From positions 1 through 21,761 of the forward strand of contig VBJR01000288.1 of the NCBI GenBank assembly GCA_005880175.1: a DNA stretch of 21,761 nucleotides, written 5' to 3'. The translations under genes and the position numbers were made by a program. This DNA comes from Chloroflexota bacterium (GTDB lineage Bacteria; Chloroflexota; Dormibacteria; Dormibacterales; Dormibacteraceae). The notes under the pieces are model-generated. The model made no database searches. It was not told the DNA's origin and saw nothing but the letters and a program-made list of their open reading frames with translations. Positions 14,608 through 21,700 of this stretch are shown one piece after another (the first letter of the stretch is position 1; every line of letters starts with the position of its first letter).

Positions 14608-14832
14608 ATGGAAGGATGGATGCGCCGACTGCTCGCGACGCAGCCGGAGCCGGTGGCGGTCGGGGGGGCGGCGATCAGCGCGATCCTGATCATCGTCGCG
14701 TTCGTGTCCGCGCTGCCGTCCACGACGTTTCGGGCGGCCTCGCTGGCGGCGGCCGGCGTGTTCCTCCTGCTCGTTGCGATCGGCGTGTCCCTGTATGCTT
14801 GGCGCCTCGGAGCTCCCGGTCGCTCCGACTGA
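14608..14832 (+). CDS. small two-helix membrane protein, unknown function
   Basis: This 74-residue protein has two predicted membrane helices (around VGGAAISAILIIVAFVSAL and AASLAAAGVFLLLVAIGVSLYAW) and a short polar tail. I do not recognise a family. ATG at 14608 was chosen; an in-frame TTG at 14599 would add three residues. A -10-like TTCAAT at 14594-14599 ends 8 nt before the ATG, consistent with a leaderless start and a transcription unit separate from the kinase. It lies 48 nt upstream of nuoJ on the same strand and could be an accessory of the Nuo-like complex, but only position suggests this. Confidence 0.6.
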   Translation: MEGWMRRLLATQPEPVAVGGAAISAILIIVAFVSALPSTTFRAASLAAAGVFLLLVAIGVSLYAWRLGAPGRSD

Positions 14833-14880
14833 TCCGCGTCCGTCAACTCGACCGGAAATGAGCTGAAAAACGGAGTTCGC

Positions 14881-15405
14881 GTGGACGTCGTTCTGACGAT
14901 CGTCTTCTTCCTCTGCGCGATCCTGGCGGTGGCAGGAGCGGTGGGCGCAGCCCTTGGTCCGGCCGCTCAGTGGCGCCTCCTGGGCCTGTTGGTCCTGGCC
15001 CTGGGCACCGCGGGCGTGCTGGCCAGCCTCTCCGCGGGGTTCGCCGCCCTGGTCGCGCTGGTGTGTCTCGGTGCCTCGGCGGTGCTGCTCGGCTCGATGG
15101 ACGCGGCGGCGCCCGCCCGCGGCGGCCGGCGCGCCGCCGGTGACCCCGTGGCCACGCCGGGCGGGGGCCGCGCGGCCCTGTCCGCCCAGCTGGGCGCGGT
15201 GGCCTCGGCGGTGCTGCTGGTGCTGCTGCTGGTCGTGGCCCTGGGCAGCACCTTCGCCCGTGGCAGCCACGACGGGTCCGCCTTCGACGCCGTCGGGCTC
15301 GGGCGCGTCTTCTTCGGCCGCGACGCGCTGGCGCTCGAGGCCGTGGGCGCGACGCTCACCGCCGCGCTGGCGGTCGGCGCGCTCGCCCGGAGCCGACGGT
15401 CGTGA
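14881..15405 (+). CDS. nuoJ: NuoJ-like NADH dehydrogenase membrane subunit
   Basis: The 174-residue protein has about five hydrophobic segments in the NuoJ pattern. Helices 1-3 fall within residues 1-75, a polar loop is at about 78-100, helix 4 is at about 103-125 and helix 5 near the C-terminus (LALEAVGATLTAALAVGALARS), the region that in NuoJ reads FExxSxLLLxAxxGAxxLAR. Similarity is weak and the call rests partly on gene order before nuoK-L-M-N. In complex I, NuoJ links the quinone module to the antiporter-like subunits. GGAG at 14872-14875 precedes the GTG start. The stop overlaps the nuoK-like GTG (15402-15405). NuoA-I and NuoH genes are not in the window. Confidence 0.75.
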   Translation: MDVVLTIVFFLCAILAVAGAVGAALGPAAQWRLLGLLVLALGTAGVLASLSAGFAALVALVCLGASAVLLGSMDAAAPARGGRRAAGDPVATPGGGRAALSAQLGAVASAVLLVLLLVVALGSTFARGSHDGSAFDAVGLGRVFFGRDALALEAVGATLTAALAVGALARSRRS

Positions 15406-15677
15406 CGATGACGTTCGCGGCGGCGCTGGGAGTGGGCGCGGTGCTCGTCGCCTGCGGCGCCTTCACCGCCGCCTGGCGCCGGGAGCCGGTCGCCGCGCTC
15501 GCCGCGCTGCCCATGCTGGCGGCGGGTGCGGCCGTGTGCATGGCGGGCGTGAGCCGCTTCTCGGCGGGCGCGGCCGACCCGCAGACGGGAGAGGAGCTGG
15601 CCGCCCTCGCCGCGGTCGTCGGCCTGGCGGCCGCGATCCTGGGCCGGGCGATGACGGGACGGAGGGCGGAGCGCTGA
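15402..15677 (+). CDS. nuoK: divergent NuoK-like subunit lacking the membrane glutamates
   Basis: The 91-residue protein has three hydrophobic helices and the size and position of NuoK. In NuoK, Glu36 and Glu72 (E. coli numbering) lie in helices 2 and 3 and are needed for proton translocation. Aligning RREPVAALAALPMLAAG with RRNLLxxLxSLEIMLNA puts Pro37 at the first site. Aligning LAALAAVVGLAAAIL with xAAAEAAIGLxxxL puts Ala70 at the second. The only glutamates present (29, 64, 65, 90) lie outside the helix cores. The GTG start overlaps the nuoJ stop. Identity as NuoK rests on topology and gene order more than on sequence, so confidence in the family is moderate. Confidence 0.65.
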   Translation: MTMTFAAALGVGAVLVACGAFTAAWRREPVAALAALPMLAAGAAVCMAGVSRFSAGAADPQTGEELAALAAVVGLAAAILGRAMTGRRAER

Positions 15678-15745
15678 TTCCGCTCACGGTCGTCACCGCA
15701 ACCGCCCAGCGGGGCTGGGGCCTCGCGCTCACCGCCGCGTCGGCC

Positions 15746-17653
15746 GTGTCCACGGCCCGCGGCGGCGGCTTCCACTTCGACCCGGCGAGCACCCTGCCCT
15801 GGGTGGTGCCCCTGCTGCTGGCCGCGCCGGTGGTTGGCTACGTGCTCGTGCTGGGCAGCGTGCGCAGCCGCCGGGGCGCCGCCACGACCGCCCAGCTGAC
15901 GGTCATCGTCATGCTGGCGGCCGCGCTGATGATCGGCTGGGCCCGCTTCCGCCAGTCGAGCCGCTACGAGTCCGCCTATCAGTGGCTGAACATCCCGGTC
16001 GCGTTCACGGGCGACCAGCGCTTCCAGGGCTTCGGCATCGACCTGTCGTTCCGCATCGACCACGCGATCCTAGCCGCCCTGCTCACCGTCATCGTCATCG
16101 TCCTGGCCTGCCTCACGTGGCACCGCCTGAGCGGCCGGGCCGAGCAGGGGCCGGTCCGCTTCCAGGTCAACGTGCTGCTCCTCACGCTCGGCGCGGCCGG
16201 CGTGATCGTCAGCGGCGACCTGGCCGAGCTGCTGGCCTTCTGGCTCGCGGCCGGGCTGGCCACGTACCTGCTCCTCGGCCACCGCTGGGGCACGGAGGGC
16301 GCGGGCCAGCGGAGCCGGATCGCGCTCGCGCTCCCGTTCCTGGGCGACATCGCGCTGCTGTGCGCGGTCGGCCTGCTGTACTCGCGGTACGGGACGCTGA
16401 CGCTCGACACGCTGCTGCCCGAGCTGTCCACCACGCTCGGCGTCGGCCTCAAGTCGCTCACCGTCGCCGCGGTGCTGCTGTTCGGGGCCGTCGCCGTCCG
16501 CGCCTGCATCTGGCCGTTCACGGCCTGGCAGACGGGCACGGTCGAGGCGCCGGCCGCCGGCCTGGCCCTGGTGGCCGGCGTGTGGCCGGTGCTCGCCGGC
16601 ACCCTGCTGCTCAAGACCGCGCCCGTCCTGGCAGCCGCCGGGCCGCAGGCGCCCCGCATCGTGCACTACACCCTGGTGGCGGCCGCGATCGTCGGGCCGC
16701 TGCTGAGCCTGCTCGGCGTCGAGCTCCGGCGGACGCTGCTGCTCGCCTCGTCGGGCGCGCTGGCGCTGGCGCTGCTCGGCATGACGTACCCGGTCGCGAT
16801 CGGCGTCGGGTTCATGGGCGTGCTGGCGGTCGCCGCCGCCCGCACCGCCGGCCTCCTGGCCGGCTCCGCCGCGGCGGCGGCCATGCGCACGGTGGACCTG
16901 CGCGCCATGGGCGGCGGGTGGGAGCGACTGGAGGGCGGCGGCTTCCGCATGCCGCTGACGTCGGCGGCGCTGCTGCTGTCGAGCGCCGTGGTGGCGCTGG
17001 CGGGCCTGGAGCTCGGGATGCTGCGGCTGGGAAAGGTGATCTGGATCGCGTTCGTGCCGGCGCTCGCGCTGGTGGCGTTCGCGGCCCTGCGTCCGTACCT
17101 GGCGGCCGCGCACGGCGAGCTGAAGCGCCGGCGGGCGTTCGAGCCGGCCCGGGTCCGCGAGGCCGCGCCCTCGGTCGTCGGGAGCGCGCTGGCCTGCTCG
17201 GTGCTGGGCGTCGCCACGCTGGTCCTGCCGTTCTTCCCCGCCTGGGTCAGCTACCTGGGCGCCGGCGGGCACCCCGTCGAGGGGCTGGGCACCGACGCGC
17301 TGTGGGTGCTGGCGCCACTGGCGGGCGCGGCCGCGGCGACGTGGGCGTTCCTGTTCCGGAAGGACGCGGCGCTGGACGTGTGCGCCCGGCTGGGCGAGCG
17401 GTTCGGCGTCATCTGGGAGCAGGCCGGCGGCCTGTACGACCGGTTCTTCGCGAAGCCCGGCGGCACGATCGTGACCGGCGTGGAGGACGTCGGCGTCCCG
17501 GCGGTGGAGACGGGCGTCGGCCGCGCGCTCACGGGCGCGGGCGGGCTCGCCGGCGTGGCCGAGCGCAGCCTGCCCTGGGTGCCGACGCTGATCGGCCTGG
17601 CCGTGATCCTCGCGGTCGTGTTCGGCCTGGTGGCCCAGGGGCTTCGCCCATGA
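15746..17653 (+). CDS. nuoL: divergent NuoL-like antiporter subunit
   Basis: This large hydrophobic protein (635 residues from GTG 15746) is a NuoL/proton-antiporter homologue. FGIDLSFRIDHAILAALLTVIVIVL matches the FxxDxLSxxM entry segment, DLAELLAFWLAAGLATYLLLGH matches helix 5, and RACIWPFTAWQTGTVEAPAAGLALVAG matches helices 7-8. Long C-terminal helices follow. Key residues differ by eye from E. coli NuoL: Glu144 is Leu167, Lys229 is Arg252, His254 is Ala277 and Lys342 is about Arg366. The start is uncertain. The frame is open upstream, and a GGAGG at 15661-15665 would better serve a CTG at 15674 or ATT at 15677 abutting the nuoK stop, adding 23-24 residues. GTG 15746 is the first standard start downstream of nuoK. 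Confidence 0.85.
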   Translation: MSTARGGGFHFDPASTLPWVVPLLLAAPVVGYVLVLGSVRSRRGAATTAQLTVIVMLAAALMIGWARFRQSSRYESAYQWLNIPVAFTGDQRFQGFGIDLSFRIDHAILAALLTVIVIVLACLTWHRLSGRAEQGPVRFQVNVLLLTLGAAGVIVSGDLAELLAFWLAAGLATYLLLGHRWGTEGAGQRSRIALALPFLGDIALLCAVGLLYSRYGTLTLDTLLPELSTTLGVGLKSLTVAAVLLFGAVAVRACIWPFTAWQTGTVEAPAAGLALVAGVWPVLAGTLLLKTAPVLAAAGPQAPRIVHYTLVAAAIVGPLLSLLGVELRRTLLLASSGALALALLGMTYPVAIGVGFMGVLAVAAARTAGLLAGSAAAAAMRTVDLRAMGGGWERLEGGGFRMPLTSAALLLSSAVVALAGLELGMLRLGKVIWIAFVPALALVAFAALRPYLAAAHGELKRRRAFEPARVREAAPSVVGSALACSVLGVATLVLPFFPAWVSYLGAGGHPVEGLGTDALWVLAPLAGAAAATWAFLFRKDAALDVCARLGERFGVIWEQAGGLYDRFFAKPGGTIVTGVEDVGVPAVETGVGRALTGAGGLAGVAERSLPWVPTLIGLAVILAVVFGLVAQGLRP

Positions 17654-17656
17654 CCA

Positions 17657-17802
17657 GTGCAAGGGGGGGCAGGCCCCCCCTTCCGGAACCCCCCCGCTCG
17701 TCCGGGACGTTCGGAGCGCCCGCGGCCCATCGCTTCGCGTGTGCGGGCGGCGTCGGTGATCCAGGGAAGAGCCACTCACACACTCGGGCGGAGCCCTCGC
17801 GT
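17657..17802 (+). repeat. dispersed intergenic repeat, copy B (G7/C7 hairpin element)
   Basis: This is the second copy of the element at 8211-8354, in the opposite orientation. It starts 3 nt after the nuoL stop. AAG7-CAGG-C7TT (17661-17682) forms a perfect nine-pair hairpin, and a further C7 at 17689-17695 after the palindrome TTCCGGAA could compete for the same G7. The blocks GTCCGGGACGTT, TGCGGGCGGCG and ACTCACAC and the terminal GGGC/GCCC hairpin are shared with copy A at the same spacing. It splits the nuoL-nuoM junction, the only long gap in the otherwise tightly packed nuo block. Confidence 0.75.
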
Positions 17803-17843
17803 ACGTCGCCCCCGGGAATTGCTTCTAGCGAGGAGGTCCGACC

Positions 17844-19565
17844 GTGAGCGGCTGGCTGACCGGGCTGCTGGCCGCGGGCCCGCACATCGTCGCCCCGTGG
17901 CTGGAGACGGTCGCGCCCTCGCCGTCCGCGTCGGCCAGCCCGACGCCGGCCACGTTCGGCGCGAACGTCATCGGGTTCAGCTTCCTGCTCAGCCTGCTGG
18001 TGTGGGGCCCCGCCGTGATGGCGGCGGTCACCGCGATCATCCCCGAGCCCCGGCCCGGCCAGGGCCGCTGGTTCCTGGGCGTCGCGTTCTGGACGAACGC
18101 CGGCGCGCTGGCGCTGATGATCATCGGCTACTCGCAGTTCCAGGCGTACACCAGCGGCCTGCAGTTCGAGGAGAACCTGCCCTGGCTGCCGGCGCTGGGG
18201 GTGAGCTACCACCTCGGCGTGGACGGCATCGGCATGGCGCTCCTGCTGCTGAACGGCCTGATCGGCCTGGTCGCCGTGATCGCGTCGTGGGACGTGCGCG
18301 AGCGTGCGCGCACGTACTTCGTCCTGCTGCTGCTGACGCAGTCGACGATCAACGGCGTGGTCGTGGCTCGCGACCTCTTCGTGCTGTTCCTGTTCTGGGC
18401 CGCGTCCGCCGTGCCGATCGCCATCCTCGTCGCGGGGTACGGCGGTCCGAGGCGCACGCTCGCGGCCGGCCGGCTCCTCGCCTACTGGGGCCTCGGCACG
18501 GCGGCGCTGCTGGCCGGCATGGTGCTGCTCTACAGCGCGGCCGGCTCGACCAGCTTCGACGTGGACACGCTGGCCAAGGCGGCGATCAGCCCGCGCGTCC
18601 AGCTCGTGATCGCCGTGCTGTTCGCGCTCGCCGCCGCCACCCGGCTGCCGCTGGTGCCGTTCCACAGCTGGTTCCGGGACGCGCTGTCGGAGGCGCCGGC
18701 CGGCGTGGTGATCATCGTGGCGGGCGCCGCCAGCCGGCTCGGCGGGTACGTGCTGGTCCGCCTGTACGCGGGCATCGAGCACGACGCCGCGCGCACGCTG
18801 GCGCCGTTCGTGGGCGCCTTCGCGGCGCTCACCGTCGTGTACGCGGTGCTGGCCGCGCTGCGGACGAACGACGTCCGCCGGCTGGCGGCGTACCTGGCGC
18901 TGGTCCCGGGCGGCGTGACCGTCCTGGGCGTCGCCGGCCTGACGCCGCTGTCGCTGGACGGGACGGTCCTGTTCCTGTTCGCGGGCGGCCTGGCGGCGGC
19001 GCTCGTGGCGGGCGCCGCCGCGACGCTGTCCGAGCGCGCGCAGGCGCGCAGCCTGGGTCTGGCGGCCGGCCTCGCCGGGCGCATCCCGAAGCTCTCCTGG
19101 CTGCTGCTGGTCGGCTGCCTGGCGGTGCTCGGCATCCCCTTCCTGGCCACGTGGACGTCCGGGCTGATGGTGTTCCTCGGCTCGTTCCGTTCGCAGCCCG
19201 CGGCCGTGTTCGTGGTTGCCATCGGGCTCGTGATCGGCGCCGCGGCCTGCGCCCGGCTGATGCACCGCGTGGTGTTCGGCGCGCCCAACCCGGACGCTCC
19301 CACGCCGTCGGACGCGACGCTGTCCGACTCGTGGTACCTCGGCATCCTGGTCGGCGCCCTGCTGTGGGTGGGTCTGCTCCCCGGCGGCCCCAAGCTCTTC
19401 GGGATCCCCGTCGTGGACCCCGGCCTGGTGAACATCGTGAACACATCGACCGCCGACCTCGCCTCGACGTACGCGACCACGCCGACGCCGACCCCGTCGC
19501 CGTCGCCGACGCCCAGCCCGTCCCCGTCCGACACGGCCTCGCCGACACCCTCGCCCGCGCCATGA
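17844..19565 (+). CDS. nuoM: divergent NuoM-like antiporter subunit with Pro/Ser/Thr-rich tail
   Basis: The 573-residue protein is clearly NuoM-related: YHLGVDGIGMALLLLNGLIG (about 122-141), DLFVLFLFWAASAVPIAILV (177-196), RLPLVPFHSWFRDALSEAP (267-285) and AGAASRLGGYVLVR (293-306) align with canonical motifs. Residues essential in E. coli NuoM differ: Glu144 is Ala186, Lys234 is Arg267 and Lys265 is Arg298. The His/Lys-rich central helices are likewise apolar. The C-terminus ends in about 29 residues of Thr-Pro-Ser repeats, and a similar PSPSASASPTP stretch lies near the N-terminus (26-36); neither is usual in NuoM. GAGGAGGT at 17829-17836 is a strong ribosome-binding site for the GTG start. 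The stop overlaps the nuoN ATG. Confidence 0.9.
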   Translation: MSGWLTGLLAAGPHIVAPWLETVAPSPSASASPTPATFGANVIGFSFLLSLLVWGPAVMAAVTAIIPEPRPGQGRWFLGVAFWTNAGALALMIIGYSQFQAYTSGLQFEENLPWLPALGVSYHLGVDGIGMALLLLNGLIGLVAVIASWDVRERARTYFVLLLLTQSTINGVVVARDLFVLFLFWAASAVPIAILVAGYGGPRRTLAAGRLLAYWGLGTAALLAGMVLLYSAAGSTSFDVDTLAKAAISPRVQLVIAVLFALAAATRLPLVPFHSWFRDALSEAPAGVVIIVAGAASRLGGYVLVRLYAGIEHDAARTLAPFVGAFAALTVVYAVLAALRTNDVRRLAAYLALVPGGVTVLGVAGLTPLSLDGTVLFLFAGGLAAALVAGAAATLSERAQARSLGLAAGLAGRIPKLSWLLLVGCLAVLGIPFLATWTSGLMVFLGSFRSQPAAVFVVAIGLVIGAAACARLMHRVVFGAPNPDAPTPSDATLSDSWYLGILVGALLWVGLLPGGPKLFGIPVVDPGLVNIVNTSTADLASTYATTPTPTPSPSPTPSPSPSDTASPTPSPAP

Positions 19566-20953
19566 GGACGTGGGTGCTCGCTCCCGAGGCGGTGATCGTG
19601 GCCTCCGCGGTCGCGCTGCTGCTGGCCGCCCGCCTGCTGCCGCGCCGGCGCTGGCTGTGGCTGCGCATCGGCGCCCTCGTCGCCGCCGTCGTCGCGCTGG
19701 GCCTCGAGCTCTGGCTGGGCGCGGCGGTCGGGACGCTGTTCGGCGGTGGCTGGCAGCAGGACCGGTTCGCGCTGTTCGCCAAGGGCGCCCTCCTGCTCGG
19801 GCTCGTGGTGCTGGTCGCCGCCGACCTCGAGGCCGGCGACCCGGACTCCGGCTGGAGCGCACTGCCGCTGGCGTTCCTGGTCGCGTTCGGAGGCATGGTC
19901 GCGGCGTCGGCGACGTCGCTGGTCGGCCTGTGGGCGGGCCTGGAGCTGGCGGCCCTGGCCGCCGTCGCCGCGGCCGGCGTCAGCGCCCGCGAGGTGGGTG
20001 CCCGGCTCCTGCTCGTGTCGGGCGTGGCCGGGGCGCTGGTCCTGGTCGGCTTCGCCACGCTGTACGCGATGGCGGGCGGCGCGTCGCTGGCCGCCCTCGC
20101 GGCCGGTCTGAAACCGAGCGCGATCGGCGCCCCGCTGGCGTTCGCGCTGCTGCTGACCCTGACGGGCGTCGTCGTCCGCCTCGGCCTGGCGCCCTTCCAG
20201 CTCGCGACGCTGGAGGGGGGCCTGGCCGTCGGCCCGGTGGGCGCCGGAGCGCTCGGAGGGCTGCTGACGGGCGTGGCCGCGGTGGTCGCGGCACGTCTCC
20301 TGGGCGGCCTCGACGCGGTCAACCTGGCCTGGGCGCCGTGGCTGTCGGTGCTAGCCGCCTTCGCGATGGCGCTGGGCGGTCTGCGCGCCGCGACGGCGGG
20401 CTCGGCCCGGGCGATCGTCGCGTGGCTGATCGTGAGCCAGGTCGGCTGGCTCGCCGCCGGGTTGGCGCTGCACGACCGGCGCGGCTCCGCCGCGGCCCTG
20501 CTCGTGCTCGGCGCGCTGCTCCTGGCAGCGGCGGCCGCGCCCGCGCTGGCCGCGGACGACGGGGGGGACATCCAGCTCGCCGGCCTGCGCCGGGCCCAGC
20601 CCATCCGCGCGGTCGGCCTGACGATCCTGCTGCTCTCACTGGCGGGCGTGCCTCCGCTGGCCGGCTTCGTGGGCCAGCTGGCGGTGGCGGCCGAGCTGAT
20701 CCGCTCGAACTCGGCGTGGGTGCTGGCGGTCGGCCTGCTCGGCTCCCTGCTCGCGATGTTCGGCGTGGTCCGGGTGATCCGCCAGATGTACCTGGAGCCG
20801 GGTCCGGAGCCGCCGAGGGGCGCACGGGCGCAGGCTCGCAGCTGGTCGCCCGCCCCCCTGGCCCCCGCGCTCCTGGTCCTGCTCTACACGCTGCTGGCCA
20901 ACCCCATCAGCGGACTGGCGCTCCAGGGGGCGGCGGCGCTCAAGCTCCCGTGA
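19562..20953 (+). CDS. nuoN: divergent NuoN-like antiporter subunit
   Basis: The 463-residue membrane protein matches NuoN by order and motifs. LVGLWAGLELAALA (120-133) corresponds to the LYxGLELMSLP helix and keeps Glu128 (E. coli Glu133). GVVVRLGLAPFQLATLEG corresponds to GxxFKLxxVPFHMWxPDVYEG, with Arg206 for Lys217 and the His-x-Trp-x-Pro-Asp lost. The next lysine (Lys247) aligns with Thr236. LSLAGVPPLAGFVGQLAVA corresponds to the helix-12 motif SLxGIPPxxGFxGKxYxF with Gln372 for Lys395. The ATG overlaps the nuoM stop (ATGA at 19562-19565). The gene is followed after 7 nt by the phosphatidyltransferase gene, so they probably share an mRNA. Confidence 0.87.
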   Translation: MRTWVLAPEAVIVASAVALLLAARLLPRRRWLWLRIGALVAAVVALGLELWLGAAVGTLFGGGWQQDRFALFAKGALLLGLVVLVAADLEAGDPDSGWSALPLAFLVAFGGMVAASATSLVGLWAGLELAALAAVAAAGVSAREVGARLLLVSGVAGALVLVGFATLYAMAGGASLAALAAGLKPSAIGAPLAFALLLTLTGVVVRLGLAPFQLATLEGGLAVGPVGAGALGGLLTGVAAVVAARLLGGLDAVNLAWAPWLSVLAAFAMALGGLRAATAGSARAIVAWLIVSQVGWLAAGLALHDRRGSAAALLVLGALLLAAAAAPALAADDGGDIQLAGLRRAQPIRAVGLTILLLSLAGVPPLAGFVGQLAVAAELIRSNSAWVLAVGLLGSLLAMFGVVRVIRQMYLEPGPEPPRGARAQARSWSPAPLAPALLVLLYTLLANPISGLALQGAAALKLP

Positions 20954-20960
20954 GGGCGCC

Positions 20961-21686
20961 GTGCCCGCAGCCGGTGATGCCACCCGGATCCTGATCCGGC
21001 CGAGCACGGTCGGGATCGTCGGCAGCGCCGTCCTGCTGGCCGCCGACCTGACCTGGCTCGCGCTCGTCCGGCCGCCGCAGCTGCCGCTGCTGGCGGCCTG
21101 GTTCGCGGCCCTGGCGGTGGTCGGCGCGTTCCTGCCCGGGGTGGCCAACCAGGTCTCGCTGTCCCGGGCGCACCTGGCCGGCCCGGCCCTCGTCTACTCG
21201 CTGCTGCCGTCGCGGCTCCTGGAGCTGGCGGCCGTCGTCAGCCTGGCCGGCCTGAGCGACCTGGTGGACGGCGCGATCGCGCGCCGGTTCGGCAGCCCGA
21301 CGCGGCTGGGCGGAGGCCTGGACCCCGTGGTGGACGGCGTCTTCTTCGGGGCGGTGGCGATCGGCCTGACGCTGGGTGGGGCGTACCCGTGGTGGCTCGC
21401 GCTGGTCGTGATCTTGCGCTACGCGCTCCCGGCCGTGGTGGGCGCCGGCCTGATGCTGGCGGGGCGCCGGCCGCAGCTGCACCACACGCCCCTGGGCCAG
21501 GTGTCCACCACGCTGATCGGCGTGCTGCTGGGCGGGCTCGCGCTGTTCCGCGGCCTGGGCTGGAGCACCGACGTCCTGCTGGTGGTCGCCGAGGTGCTGC
21601 TGCCGGTCGCGGCGCTGGCCACGTTCGTGAACCTGTTCTGGGCCAACCGACCGGCGATCCTCGGCGTCCCGGCGCCGCGAGGGTAG
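20961..21686 (+). CDS. CDP-alcohol phosphatidyltransferase family protein
   Basis: The 241-residue integral membrane enzyme carries the full CDP-alcohol phosphotransferase signature D-x2-DG-x2-AR-x(8-9)-G-x3-D-x3-D. It reads DLVDGAIAR (starting near residue 96), then GGGLDPVVD. Such enzymes displace CMP from a CDP-alcohol, usually CDP-diacylglycerol, with an alcohol such as glycerol-3-phosphate, inositol phosphate or serine to make a phospholipid head group. The acceptor cannot be read from the sequence, so PgsA should not be assumed. About six helices are predicted. GTG at 20961 was chosen, 7 nt after the nuoN stop and with no strong ribosome-binding site, suggesting coupling. The SRP RNA promoter overlaps its stop codon. 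Confidence 0.88.
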   Translation: MPAAGDATRILIRPSTVGIVGSAVLLAADLTWLALVRPPQLPLLAAWFAALAVVGAFLPGVANQVSLSRAHLAGPALVYSLLPSRLLELAAVVSLAGLSDLVDGAIARRFGSPTRLGGGLDPVVDGVFFGAVAIGLTLGGAYPWWLALVVILRYALPAVVGAGLMLAGRRPQLHHTPLGQVSTTLIGVLLGGLALFRGLGWSTDVLLVVAEVLLPVAALATFVNLFWANRPAILGVPAPRG

Positions 21687-21689
21687 ACT
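21684..21689 (+). promoter_or_regulatory. ffs: likely -10 box of the SRP RNA gene
   Basis: TAGACT overlaps the stop codon of the phosphatidyltransferase gene and lies 11 nt before the recognisable 5' end of the SRP RNA. The match to TATAAT is 4 of 6. No convincing -35 box was found at the expected distance. Confidence 0.4.
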
Positions 21690-21700
21690 TTGTGAGGCCG

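Noticed and set aside
19481..19560. Possible minisatellite or CRISPR-like repeat
   Set aside because: The repeats are short, imperfect and in frame with the NuoM-like gene, encoding its Thr-Pro-Ser tail. There are no spacers.
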